Source: Clostridia bacterium
GTDB lineage: Bacteria > Bacillota > Clostridia > Oscillospirales > CAG-272
Reading direction: 5' to 3'
Assembly (NCBI GenBank): GCA_017508425.1
Contig: JAFVYZ010000045.1
Location: 24,709-88,708 of the forward strand
DNA length: 64,000 bases
Shown piece after piece: positions 7,434 through 16,461 of the stretch. Position 1 is the first letter of the stretch. Every line of letters starts with the position of its first letter. A model generated the notes under the pieces. It was not told the DNA's origin and did not search any database. It was given only the letters and a program-made list of their open reading frames with translations. The position numbers and the translations under genes were made by a program.

Positions 7434-10175
7434 ATGGGACTTTTTCGAAAGATCTTCGGTTCATACAGCGACCGACAAATCAAAAAGCTGCGTCATATTG
7501 CAGACCTGATCGAGTCGCTTTCCGATAAATACAAAGCAATGACCAACGAGGAGCTGGCAAACGTAACGCCGACGCTCAAGGCGCGCCTCGCGGCAGGAGA
7601 AACGCTTGACGATATTCTCCCCGATGCCTTTGCGGCTGTGCGTGAGGCCGATGCAAGAGTTCTTGGCAAGCGCCCCTTTTATGTACAGTTGCTTGGCGGT
7701 ATCATTTTACATCAAGGCCGAATTGCCGAAATGAAGACGGGTGAGGGTAAGACCTTGGTCGCCACGATGCCCGCATACCTGAACGCCCTCTCGGGCCGCG
7801 GCGTTCACGTGGTGACGGTCAACGATTATCTTGCGCGCCGCGACAGTGAGGAAATGGGCCGTGTGTATGCGTTCATGGGCCTTTCTACCGGTCTTGTGGT
7901 TCACGGCATTTCGCCTGATGAGAAAAAAGCCGCTTATGAGGCGGACATTACGTACGGCACCAACAACGAGTTTGGTTTTGATTACCTGCGCGACAACATG
8001 GTGGTTTACAAAAAGGATATGGTCCAGCGCGGCCACGCCTTTGCCATCGTCGATGAGGTGGACTCGATCCTCATTGATGAGGCACGCACCCCTCTTATTA
8101 TTTCGGGTGCCGGTCAAAAATCCACCGATCTTTACGAGCGCGCCAACACGCTGGTACGTAAAATGACAAAGCTCGTGCGCAAGGAAGTGGATAACAAGGA
8201 GGCCACCGATGACATCGAGGCCGATTATTTGGTGGATGAAAAGGGAAGAAACGCCATTCTTACGCCACGCGGCGCCAAGCTTGCCGAGGAGTTTTTCGGT
8301 CTTGAAAACTTTGGCGATCCTGCCAATACCGAGATCGCCCATCACGTTAATCAAGCGATTCACGCCTGGGGCGTCATGCGCCGTGACGTGGATTACGTGG
8401 TCAACGAAAACGGCGTAATGATCGTCGATGCCTTTACAGGCCGCATTATGCCCGGCCGCCGCTACTCCAACGGGTTGCATCAGGCCATCGAGGCCAAAGA
8501 AGGGGTGGAGGTTCAGCGTGAGAACAGGACGCTTGCGACCATTACCTTCCAAAATTACTTCCGCATGTACGATAAGCTCTCTGGCATGACGGGTACCGCC
8601 TTGACCGAGGAAATGGAATTCCGTGAGATCTATGCACTCGATGTAGTCGAGGTCCCTACCAACAAGCCGATGATCCGCATCGACCAAAATGATGCGGTCT
8701 ATAAAAACATTAAGGGCAAGACCGATGCGATCGTTCAGCAGATCAAGGCTTGTCACGAAAAGGGACAACCTGTGCTTGTCGGTACCGTGAGCGTTGATAA
8801 ATCCGAAGAGCTTTCCGCGCGTTTAAAACGCGAGGGCATTAAGCACAACGTTCTCAATGCCAAGCACCACGAGCGTGAAGCGGAGATCATTGCCCAAGCC
8901 GGCAAATTCGGGGCGGTCACCATTTCCACCAATATGGCAGGACGCGGTACCGACATTATGCTTGGAGGAAATTCCGAATTCCTTGCCAAAAATGAAATGA
9001 GAAAGCAGGGCTTTGGTGAAGAGCTGATCGCCATGGCAACCGGCACCACCGATATTGAGGATGAGGAGGTGCGTGCCGCACGCGAGATTTTCCACGCGCT
9101 CAATGCAAAATTCAAGGCACAGATCGAGCCGGAGGCGGAGCAGGTGCGTGAGGCGGGAGGCCTTTATATTCTTGGCACTGAGCGTCATGAGAGCCGCCGT
9201 ATCGACAATCAGCTGCGCGGCCGTTCGGGCCGTCAGGGCGATCCCGGTGAATCTCGCTTCTTCCTCTCGCTTGAGGATGATTTGATGCGCTTGTTTGGTG
9301 CGGACCGCATTGCGGGTATTGTAGAGCGTCTTGGTCTGCCCGACGATCAGCCCATCAATGCAGGGATCCTGTCGAGCTCGATCGAAAATGCACAAAAGCG
9401 CATCGAAGACCAAAACTTTAAGCGCCGCAAAAACGTGCTCACTTACGATGATGTGATGAATCAACAGCGCAATTTGATCTACAAGCAACGTCTTGAGGTC
9501 TTGAACGGAGAGGATATTTCCGAAACGATCCTTTCCATGATTCGATCAACGATCGAAGAAAACGTCGATCATTTCCTGGGCGACGGCAGTGAAGAGGCTC
9601 TTAATTTTGAGGGACTTGAGGCTGTATATAAATCCTATCTTTTGAAGCCGGGCGAAAGTTTTGAAAAAATCTTCGAGGATATGAAAAAGCCGAGCGATTT
9701 GACCGATTTCCTCGTATCGCGCGCCGAGGCACTGTATGCTGAAAAGGAAAAGCTTTTCGGCACTGAAGTGTTCCGCGAGGTCGAGCGCTCGATTTTGCTC
9801 CAGTCGGTCGATATGCACTGGATGGAGCACATTGATACCATGGACGACCTGAAGGGTAGCATCGGACTTCAGGCCTACGCACAGCGCGACCCCGTCACCG
9901 AATACCGTTTGCAGGGCGCGGATATGTTTGATACGATGATTGCCGAAATCCGTGACGAAACGGTACGTCGAGTGCTTACGGTGATCCCGAGGCCTCAACC
10001 GATCGCACGCGTTCAAATCGCAAAGCCCTTAAAGGAAAATCTTACGGACGGCGCAACCGACAAAAAGAAAACCATTGTGGTGCGCAAGGCTGAAAAGATC
10101 GGAAGAAACGATCTTTGCCCGTGCGGCAGCGGCAAAAAATACAAGAAGTGCTGCGGCGCCGGCGGAAAAGAATAA
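7434..10175 (+). CDS. secA: Preprotein translocase ATPase SecA
   Basis: Peripheral ATPase that drives unfolded preproteins through the SecYEG channel. The 913-residue protein is full length. The Walker A box is MKTGEGKT, the DEAD-type Walker B is VDEVDSILIDEARTPLI, the second RecA fold has TNMAGRGTDIML and QLRGRSGRQGDPGESRFF, and the C-terminal zinc finger CPCGSGKKYKKCC, which binds SecB or phospholipid, is complete. The ATG at 7434 has AGGGAGGAA just upstream and the promoter at 7375. Two membrane-protein genes follow after 23 bases and are probably co-transcribed. Nothing is unusual in length or motifs. Confidence 0.98.
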   Translation: MGLFRKIFGSYSDRQIKKLRHIADLIESLSDKYKAMTNEELANVTPTLKARLAAGETLDDILPDAFAAVREADARVLGKRPFYVQLLGGIILHQGRIAEMKTGEGKTLVATMPAYLNALSGRGVHVVTVNDYLARRDSEEMGRVYAFMGLSTGLVVHGISPDEKKAAYEADITYGTNNEFGFDYLRDNMVVYKKDMVQRGHAFAIVDEVDSILIDEARTPLIISGAGQKSTDLYERANTLVRKMTKLVRKEVDNKEATDDIEADYLVDEKGRNAILTPRGAKLAEEFFGLENFGDPANTEIAHHVNQAIHAWGVMRRDVDYVVNENGVMIVDAFTGRIMPGRRYSNGLHQAIEAKEGVEVQRENRTLATITFQNYFRMYDKLSGMTGTALTEEMEFREIYALDVVEVPTNKPMIRIDQNDAVYKNIKGKTDAIVQQIKACHEKGQPVLVGTVSVDKSEELSARLKREGIKHNVLNAKHHEREAEIIAQAGKFGAVTISTNMAGRGTDIMLGGNSEFLAKNEMRKQGFGEELIAMATGTTDIEDEEVRAAREIFHALNAKFKAQIEPEAEQVREAGGLYILGTERHESRRIDNQLRGRSGRQGDPGESRFFLSLEDDLMRLFGADRIAGIVERLGLPDDQPINAGILSSSIENAQKRIEDQNFKRRKNVLTYDDVMNQQRNLIYKQRLEVLNGEDISETILSMIRSTIEENVDHFLGDGSEEALNFEGLEAVYKSYLLKPGESFEKIFEDMKKPSDLTDFLVSRAEALYAEKEKLFGTEVFREVERSILLQSVDMHWMEHIDTMDDLKGSIGLQAYAQRDPVTEYRLQGADMFDTMIAEIRDETVRRVLTVIPRPQPIARVQIAKPLKENLTDGATDKKKTIVVRKAEKIGRNDLCPCGSGKKYKKCCGAGGKE

Positions 10176-10198
10176 GACGCAAAGAAAGGAGAAGTAAT

Positions 10199-10801
10199 AT
10201 GGGATTCGGACTGCTTTTGATCGGATATTTTTTGATGAACGTGCTGCCCGTGATATCGGTCTTTTCATCGGCCATGCTATTGGGGCTCCCGTTGATCCTT
10301 GTGGGCCTTTACCGACTTTCGCCGTATCATAAAACCTTTTATTTCTCCTATTTTTTTACCTATACAGGTATCCCGTTTGCCCTTTATTATACGCTTTACG
10401 CGTTTGGCAAATTGGGGGTAGTGCCGGCATTTGCTGCCCTTGGTGGGACGCTTTTTGCCGTGGTTCAATGGACCTATCTTATTTGGAGCTTGGCGTTTCA
10501 TATCCTGGTGCTCCTTGGTGTCAGTAGGCTCTCGGGCGAGCTTGGGCTTTATGGCTTTCAAAGCAACGCCATAAGAAACCTGACCTTTTCAAGCATTTAC
10601 TACGTGCTCTTTTTATTCGTAAGGCTACCGTTTTTTGAGGCCTACGCCAGACCCTTTGTGATTCCGCTGGTTATTTTACGTTATCTTTGTATTTTCTTGA
10701 ACTTGTGGCTCTTTTTCCGCACTTGGCAGGTTATTTTGCCCGAGGGCAGTGATGCCGAGCCCCCCAAAGAAAGAAGAAAAGAGGAGGGCAAAAAACAATG
10801 A
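10199..10801 (+). CDS. Integral membrane protein of unknown function (downstream of secA)
   Basis: I do not recognise a named family. The 200-residue product is mostly hydrophobic, with about six predicted membrane segments (around residues 4-37, 45-70, 75-110, 120-140, 145-160, 165-182). It ends in a charged, probably cytoplasmic tail (PPKERRKEEGKKQ). The ATG at 10199 has AAAGGAG upstream. The stop TGA overlaps the ATG of the next membrane-protein gene by four bases (ATGA), so the two are translationally coupled and may form a complex. Position directly behind secA suggests shared transcription, but no role in secretion can be claimed. Confidence 0.8.
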   Translation: MGFGLLLIGYFLMNVLPVISVFSSAMLLGLPLILVGLYRLSPYHKTFYFSYFFTYTGIPFALYYTLYAFGKLGVVPAFAALGGTLFAVVQWTYLIWSLAFHILVLLGVSRLSGELGLYGFQSNAIRNLTFSSIYYVLFLFVRLPFFEAYARPFVIPLVILRYLCIFLNLWLFFRTWQVILPEGSDAEPPKERRKEEGKKQ

Positions 10802-12189
10802 AAGCAAGACCCATGGGATTTGTGCTCATTTTGATCGGCCTTTGCTTTTTCTTTAATCCCTATATGGCCGCGATCGACGTCCTGCCCGACTTTATCGGAT
10901 GTCTTTTGATCGCACTCGGTCTTGTGCCGAGCTCGCGTGTCTTTTGGGGATTGAAGGATGCACGTCGCCGCTTTTTGATTCTAGCCGCGCTCGATGCCGT
11001 CAAACAGCTGATGCTTGTTTTTATTTTCAGTAACACGGCGCTCGGTGAGCAAGAGGTGCTTTTGCTGATCGTGGCTTTCCTCAGCGCAACGGTGGAGACC
11101 TTGTTTGCCGTACTTGCCATGCACACGCTCTTTGGCGGTCTTGCTTGGATGCTTGATTCTTTCGGACGAAAAGATCTTGTAACCGCTCCGGTCGGTAGCC
11201 GTTCAAGGACCGAACGTTTGGCGCGCTTTACCGTCATTTTTATTATTCTCAAGGAAGCACTTTTGCTGTTGCCTGAATTTGCGGCACTTTTGAACAGCAC
11301 TTATGTATATTCCAATTTCGTAAATCTTTACGATTACATTGGTCTGATGCGTGCCTTGGTCATTTTCCCCGTGCTCGGCCTTGGCATTGCGTGGCTTTGC
11401 GCGGTGATCTCTTATTTCATACGCCTGCTCCGCGACCGTGACTTTATGCTCGACCTTCAGCAACAATACACCTCTTACCTTTCATCACATCCCGGCGTTC
11501 GCATTATGGCAAGGTATTTTTTGGCACTCCTGCTTTTGGCTTTTGGTGCCTTTTTTCTGACTGACTTTTATCTTGATTTCAAAAACATAATCTCGGATAC
11601 AGTAGGCGGTTGCCTTTTGCTTGCAGGTGTGTTGCTCTTGGGCGCAAAAAAAAAGGTATGGCTTCCTGCGGCCGTTTCGGCTATGCTCTATACCGTAATC
11701 GCTGCGATATCCGGTGCAAAATCCTACAATTTTGTCTCATCACACATTGGTGCCGACATCACACGCAGTGAGGAGGTGGCGGCGCAGTACACCGAAATGT
11801 GGCTTTTTGCACTTTTTGAGTTGCTCGTATTCCTTGCTTTTTTGGCATTTTTGCTCCTTACTCTACGTGCGATTCTTATCAAGTGGGGCGGATATCGCCC
11901 CGAGCACACCGACGCCGACTTTGAAGAGCGCCACGAGCGTCGGATCCGCGATGAATTTGACTGGTATTTTATCAAGTGCTATATTTTCGGATTTATCAGC
12001 GCGCTCCTGTCATTTTTGTTTGATTACATTAAAACATGGCCTGATACCGAGAAATTGCGTTACTTTGCACGCCTCATGGAGGCTCTTTGGATCCCCGATT
12101 TTATCATGGCGCTTTTCTTTGCCGTTTATTTCTCGTATTTACTGACCCTGGTATTTGCTAAAATCGGCGAGCGTTTTCAATATGAATGA
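10798..12189 (+). CDS. Polytopic membrane protein of unknown function
   Basis: A 463-residue polytopic protein with roughly ten to twelve hydrophobic segments. The N-terminal pattern FFNPYMAAIDVLPDFIGCL recurs in unnamed clostridial membrane proteins; I know no function for it. A loop near residue 365 holds a charged stretch, FEERHERRIRDEFDWYF. The start ATG overlaps the TGA of the preceding gene, with which it forms a coupled pair; they could be partners of one membrane complex. No transporter signature (ATP-binding cassette, MFS or MATE motifs) is visible. The Asn/Gln-rich peptide gene follows 71 bases later. Confidence 0.8.
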   Translation: MKARPMGFVLILIGLCFFFNPYMAAIDVLPDFIGCLLIALGLVPSSRVFWGLKDARRRFLILAALDAVKQLMLVFIFSNTALGEQEVLLLIVAFLSATVETLFAVLAMHTLFGGLAWMLDSFGRKDLVTAPVGSRSRTERLARFTVIFIILKEALLLLPEFAALLNSTYVYSNFVNLYDYIGLMRALVIFPVLGLGIAWLCAVISYFIRLLRDRDFMLDLQQQYTSYLSSHPGVRIMARYFLALLLLAFGAFFLTDFYLDFKNIISDTVGGCLLLAGVLLLGAKKKVWLPAAVSAMLYTVIAAISGAKSYNFVSSHIGADITRSEEVAAQYTEMWLFALFELLVFLAFLAFLLLTLRAILIKWGGYRPEHTDADFEERHERRIRDEFDWYFIKCYIFGFISALLSFLFDYIKTWPDTEKLRYFARLMEALWIPDFIMALFFAVYFSYLLTLVFAKIGERFQYE

Positions 12190-12260
12190 ATAACCGTGCA
12201 CTCGCACACACAAACTACCAAGGAACACTTCGTGTTCGAAATCAAAGGGAGATTTGTGTG

Positions 12261-12413
12261 ATGCAAAACTACAATCAAAACAACAACCAAAATAACAATC
12301 AAAACAAGAGCAATCAAAGCAACAACCAAAATAAGAACCAGAACCAAAACCAAAACAAGAACAACCAAAGCAACAATCAAAATAACAATCAAAACAAGAA
12401 CCAAAACCGTTAA
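12261..12413 (+). CDS. 50-residue Asn/Gln-rich low-complexity peptide
   Basis: A very short, extremely biased gene: by count, 27 of 50 residues are Asn and 13 are Gln, with a few Lys and Ser, one Tyr and a C-terminal Arg. The residues follow a loose NNNQ/NQNK period. The ATG at 12261 has a good site, AAAGGGAG, eight bases upstream, and the gene is followed directly by a strong terminator at 12433, so it looks like a real transcription and translation unit. No signal peptide or hydrophobic stretch is present. A small hairpin (GAACAC/GTGTTC, 12223-12237) lies upstream. Similar polar peptides occur unannotated in clostridia; function unknown. Repeat DNA that is only incidentally open is an alternative. 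Confidence 0.65.
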   Translation: MQNYNQNNNQNNNQNKSNQSNNQNKNQNQNQNKNNQSNNQNNNQNKNQNR

Positions 12414-12432
12414 TTCGGGATTTTCCCGAGGG

Positions 12433-12460
12433 GCAGGGGCGCTTGTTCGCCCCTGCTTTT
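12433..12460 (+). terminator. Intrinsic terminator after the Asn/Gln peptide gene
   Basis: GCAGGGGCG (12433-12441) pairs with CGCCCCTGC (12448-12456) around a 6-base loop and is followed by TTTTAT. It closes the unit that may start at secA. Confidence 0.88.
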
Positions 12461-12476
12461 ATAAGTGAGGATAATT

Positions 12477-14885
12477 ATGACTGAACTTGAAAACCGCTAT
12501 CTTTCGGTCAAGCGCGCTCTTTTTGACCGCTACTACAATGCGTTAAACGAAGAGCAACGCCGTGCCGTATATCATATCAACGGACCGCTTTTGATATTGG
12601 CGGGTGCGGGAAGCGGCAAGACTACCGTGTTGGTCCACCGCATTGCCTACATACTTCGCTTTGGAAATGCATATCATAGCGATTACGTTCCCTTTGACCT
12701 GGATGCTGCCCATGTGGACGCACTTGAAAAAACGGCCCGATCGAGCATCGATCGCGAGGAGCTGGAGGCGATCCTCTCAGAATTCACCAACAGTCCTTGC
12801 CCCCCTTGGCGTATTTTGGCAATTACCTTTACCAACAAGGCCGCAGGGGAGATCAAAGCGCGTCTTGCCGGCGCTTTTCCTGATGATCCGGACATTACAG
12901 GCAATATTTGGGCCGGTACCTTCCACTCGATCTGTATGAGGATCCTGCGCCGTTACACCGAGCTTGCAGGCCTGCGTCCCGGATTTTCGGTATATGATGC
13001 GGATGACAGCAAAAAAGCGATCCAAGCGATCTTAAAAGAGATGGATATTGGCGACGCCGTGCTTTCGGCAAAATCGGCGCAAAACTACATCAGTCGCGCC
13101 AAGGACCGTATGATCACACCCGAAGAATATATGCTGGAATTCGGCAACGATGCAAGGCAAAAAACGGTGGCCGCCGTTTATGATGCTTATCAAAAACGCC
13201 TTGCCGCATCCAATGCGCTCGACTTTGATGACATTATTTGCCGCACGGTCAAGCTGCTTGAAGAAAACAAGGAGATCCTGCAAAGCTATCAAAGCCAGTT
13301 CCGTTACGTGTCGGTTGACGAGTATCAGGATACCAACGAAGCGCAGTTCCGCCTAACCGCTCTCCTTTCGGGTGGCTGGCGCAATTTGATGGTAGTGGGC
13401 GATGATGACCAAAGCATTTATAAGTTCCGCGGTGCGACCATTGCCAACATTCTCGGCTTTGACCGCGTGTTCAGCGATGCCGGTGTAATTCGCTTGGAGC
13501 AAAATTATCGATCCACACAATCGATCCTTGATGCCGCAAACGCCATTATTTCGCACAACGAGGGGCGAAAAGGAAAAACCCTTTGGACCGATCGCGGCAA
13601 GGGAAGCAAGATCCATTTGCTCAATCCCGACAATCAAAACACCGAGGCCCGCACCATCATCGATACCGTCATTCGTAAGGTGTCGAAGGAGGGAATGCAC
13701 TACCGTGATTTTGCCGTTCTTTACCGTACCAATGCCCAATCCAACGCACTGGAAATGGCATTTACAAGAAGCGGCATCCCTTATCGTATGCTGGGCGGTG
13801 TACGTTTCACCGACCGAAAAGAGATCCGTGACCTGGTGGCCTACCTCCAGCTCATCAACAATCATGAGGACCAGGATCGCCTCCTGCGTATCGTAAACGA
13901 GCCTCGTCGCAAGATCGGTGACAAAACGCTTGCTGCAGTTGCCGAGATCGCAGCCTTTGAGGGCGTCTGTATGTTTGACGTTATGTCACGTGCTGATGCT
14001 TACGTTGCACTTGCGCGCTCGGCCTCCACGCTTATCGGCTTTACCAAGCTGATCAACGATCTTACCGATCTCTCGGGCGTGATGGCACTGGATGATTTCG
14101 TCAAAGAGGTTTTGGAGCGCACGGGTTACCGTCAAATGATCAAGGATATGGGGCCCGAAGAGGCCGATCGCCTTGACAACCTTGATGAATTTATTTCTAA
14201 CGTAGTAGAATATCAAAATGAGACCGATACCCCAACCCTGGTTGAATTTTTGGAAGAAACCGCTCTTATTGCCGACGTTGACCGTTACGATGAGTCGGCC
14301 GACGCTGTGGTCCTGATGACCATCCATAGCGCCAAGGGCCTTGAGTTTCCCCAAGTCTTCTTGCCGGGATTTGAGGAGGGAATTTTCCCGGGACTTCAAA
14401 CCGTGCTTGGCGGACAAGCTGAAATTGAGGAAGAGCGCCGCCTTGCATATGTTGCCGTCACGCGTGCTAAGGATGAGCTTTACATTCTGCACACCAAATC
14501 ACGTATGCTTTACGGCCGCACCAGCCCGAATCCTCCTTCACGCTTTTTGGCTGAGATCCCCGAGGAATTGCTGGAGCTGCCAAAGCCCGCTCCCGGCACT
14601 GCCGCTTACGCGCAAGGTGCCGCCCGACAAAATGCGGCACAGCGTTCTTACGGTGGACTGCGCACGGCAAGCGCCGACCGCATCACAGTCGGCCCCACGC
14701 GCTCGGCTGATACGGCAAGTGTGCCCGTCTTTGCAGTGGGCGATCGTGTGCGTCACGTGCTTTTTGGAGATGGCGATATTCTCTCGGCGCAAAAGATGGG
14801 AACAGACTGCCTTTACGAGATTGCATTTGATACCAAAGGTACCAAGAAGCTGATGGGAAAATACGCGAAGTTGAAGAAAATATGA
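12477..14885 (+). CDS. pcrA: UvrD/PcrA-type superfamily 1 DNA helicase
   Basis: 3'-5' DNA helicase acting in repair and replication-transcription conflicts. The 802-residue product contains the SF1A motifs in order: Q motif (LNEEQRRAVYHINGPLLIL), Walker A GAGSGKT, ITFTNKAAGEIK (Ia), VDEYQDTN (II), GDDDQSIYKFRGA (III), LEQNYRST (IV), MTIHSAKGLEFP (V) and AYVAVTRAKDELY (VI). The C-terminal part (about residue 740 to the end) contains a small beta-rich segment, VGDRVRHVLFGDGDIL, typical of PcrA and absent from Rep. There is a roughly 40-residue insertion after motif I, rich in acidic residues (around residues 65-105). The ATG at 12477 follows AAGTGAGG; an earlier in-frame GTG (12465) overlaps that site. 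Confidence 0.93.
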   Translation: MTELENRYLSVKRALFDRYYNALNEEQRRAVYHINGPLLILAGAGSGKTTVLVHRIAYILRFGNAYHSDYVPFDLDAAHVDALEKTARSSIDREELEAILSEFTNSPCPPWRILAITFTNKAAGEIKARLAGAFPDDPDITGNIWAGTFHSICMRILRRYTELAGLRPGFSVYDADDSKKAIQAILKEMDIGDAVLSAKSAQNYISRAKDRMITPEEYMLEFGNDARQKTVAAVYDAYQKRLAASNALDFDDIICRTVKLLEENKEILQSYQSQFRYVSVDEYQDTNEAQFRLTALLSGGWRNLMVVGDDDQSIYKFRGATIANILGFDRVFSDAGVIRLEQNYRSTQSILDAANAIISHNEGRKGKTLWTDRGKGSKIHLLNPDNQNTEARTIIDTVIRKVSKEGMHYRDFAVLYRTNAQSNALEMAFTRSGIPYRMLGGVRFTDRKEIRDLVAYLQLINNHEDQDRLLRIVNEPRRKIGDKTLAAVAEIAAFEGVCMFDVMSRADAYVALARSASTLIGFTKLINDLTDLSGVMALDDFVKEVLERTGYRQMIKDMGPEEADRLDNLDEFISNVVEYQNETDTPTLVEFLEETALIADVDRYDESADAVVLMTIHSAKGLEFPQVFLPGFEEGIFPGLQTVLGGQAEIEEERRLAYVAVTRAKDELYILHTKSRMLYGRTSPNPPSRFLAEIPEELLELPKPAPGTAAYAQGAARQNAAQRSYGGLRTASADRITVGPTRSADTASVPVFAVGDRVRHVLFGDGDILSAQKMGTDCLYEIAFDTKGTKKLMGKYAKLKKI

Positions 14886-14899
14886 AATGAGGTCGCATT

Positions 14900-15565
14900 A
14901 TGAAAGAAAATAAGTTTTCATTTAGGCAATTAAGGCTCTTTGCCTTTGCCCTGTCCGCCCTGGCTCTGGTCTTCTTCGTTTTAGCTTGTGCAACCAACGA
15001 TGGAACCGCGATCTTCTTTGGAGTTATGGCTGCAGCTTCACTTTTTACCGGCTGCGTGTGCCTTTATCTCGCGCACCGTATTACCACCAAGCACACCAAT
15101 TTTTTCTTGTTTGATCGCAGGCGCGGTATTACCCTGACTCCCGAAACGCTCACGTTTCCTTTTATCAATGACAATCTTACATATTTCCTTTCCGCCTATG
15201 TGGATAAGTCACTGGACTTGTGGGAGGAGATCCCCAAAAACCTGGAAATGGCTTTTGAGGCAACGCCCGCTTATCGCACCCCCGTGGCCTTTCGCATGCT
15301 CCACGATATGTCTTTGCAGGAGGAAAAGGATATTGTACCGCTCTTTCTTGCTGCCGAGAAGCGCACGGTAGCTGCGCTTTGCCGCGCGATCAAAGCCGGC
15401 GGAGATAAGGAAATGGCGGATATCATCTTTGAAATGAAGTGTGATCCCGAGCGCTTATCTACGCGCATCGTACCGTTTTTCAAGAAAAACAAACGAATTT
15501 TTGAAGGTAGGCTCTATCATTACGTGAAAAATCATATTGATGAATTTGACACGGCCAAAAAATAA
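14900..15565 (+). CDS. Membrane-anchored protein of unknown function
   Basis: A 221-residue protein with two membrane helices near the N terminus (about residues 13-31 and 36-57), then a soluble, probably cytoplasmic domain of about 160 residues, mostly helical (for example DKSLDLWEEIPKNLEMAF, EMKCDPERLSTRIVPFF). I do not recognise the domain. The start has TGAGGT upstream, and the gene begins 14 bases after pcrA, so they are probably co-transcribed. A strong terminator follows at 15572. There are no catalytic motifs I can point to. Confidence 0.75.
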   Translation: MKENKFSFRQLRLFAFALSALALVFFVLACATNDGTAIFFGVMAAASLFTGCVCLYLAHRITTKHTNFFLFDRRRGITLTPETLTFPFINDNLTYFLSAYVDKSLDLWEEIPKNLEMAFEATPAYRTPVAFRMLHDMSLQEEKDIVPLFLAAEKRTVAALCRAIKAGGDKEMADIIFEMKCDPERLSTRIVPFFKKNKRIFEGRLYHYVKNHIDEFDTAKK

Positions 15566-15571
15566 AACAAT

Positions 15572-15608
15572 AAAAAACGCCTGCAACTCGGTTGCAGGCG
15601 TTTTTTTT
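15572..15608 (+). terminator. Intrinsic terminator after the pcrA unit
   Basis: AAAAAACGCCTGCAAC pairs with GTTGCAGGCGTTTTTT around a TCG loop, followed by eight T (15601-15608). Confidence 0.93.
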
Positions 15609-15681
15609 GCGCCAAAATTTGTGCCGCGTAAAGAAATAGAAGATGCTAAAAATAAGGATGGTGATGAAAGGAGTATTCGAT

Positions 15682-16461
15682 ATGAAACGAATTTTATTAT
15701 TTTTCACGTGCCTCCTTATGTTGTCTTTAAATACCATAAGGATCGGCGCCGCTACACGCGAAATTCATTGGTACACCGTAAAAAACAAGGAGCACAAGCA
15801 AGCGTTGGTACCGGGCGAGCTTGCAGAGGTAGAGAAGCACGGAGGAGTGTATATCGATCACCGTCATGGGGATGACAATCCCGACAAGATCATTTATCTT
15901 ACCTTTGATGTGGGCTATGAAAACGGAAACGTTGAAAAAACACTCAATACACTCAAAGAAAAAAACGCGCCGGGGGCCTTTTTTGTTTTAAAGCATTTTG
16001 TGACCGAGCGCAGTGATCTTTTGTTGCGTATGAAGGCCGAAGGACACGATATTTGCAATCATACGGCCAGTCACAAAAATTTAGCACGCGCCACCGGGGA
16101 AGAGATAAAAGCCGAGATCGAGGAGCTTGAACGGGCTGTGGAATCGGTGACAGGCGAAGGGACCAAGGCGTATTTCAGGCCACCTGAGGGTACCTTCTCC
16201 ATCGAAATGCTCGAACACGTTTGCGCGCTTGGCTATAAAACGGTATTTTGGAGCTTTGCTTATGCTGATTGGGACAACCAAAAGCAACCGGATCCTCAAA
16301 AAGCACTTGAAAAGATCCTTTGTCATGCGCACAACGGTGCGGTGATTTTATTGCACCCAACCTCCGCAACCAATGCCGAAATTTTGGGGGATCTGATCGA
16401 TGCACTCAGGAAAGAGGGATACCGCTTCGGGAGGCTGGATGAATTATGCGTGGCACGCTGA
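15682..16461 (+). CDS. pdaA: Delta-lactam-type polysaccharide deacetylase (PdaA family)
   Basis: Secreted NodB-fold de-N-acetylase. PdaA enzymes remove the acetyl group from muramic acid and help form the muramic delta-lactam of the spore cortex. The 259-residue product starts with a signal peptide (KRILLFFTCLLMLSL). It shows the PdaA variant of motif 1, LTFDVGYENGN, in place of TFDDGP; then motif 2 HDICNHTASH, motif 3 YFRPPEGTFS, and a late conserved GAVILLHPTS. The ATG at 15682 has AAAGGAG eight bases upstream; earlier in-frame ATG codons lack a site. CwlD, its usual partner in the pathway, is encoded at 42542. The next deacetylase starts 16 bases before this gene ends. Confidence 0.87.
   Translation: MKRILLFFTCLLMLSLNTIRIGAATREIHWYTVKNKEHKQALVPGELAEVEKHGGVYIDHRHGDDNPDKIIYLTFDVGYENGNVEKTLNTLKEKNAPGAFFVLKHFVTERSDLLLRMKAEGHDICNHTASHKNLARATGEEIKAEIEELERAVESVTGEGTKAYFRPPEGTFSIEMLEHVCALGYKTVFWSFAYADWDNQKQPDPQKALEKILCHAHNGAVILLHPTSATNAEILGDLIDALRKEGYRFGRLDELCVAR

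Noticed and set aside
12261-12413. Asn/Gln codon repeats considered as CRISPR or plain microsatellite DNA
   Set aside because: Irregular unit length with a start codon, ribosome site and terminator favour a short gene.
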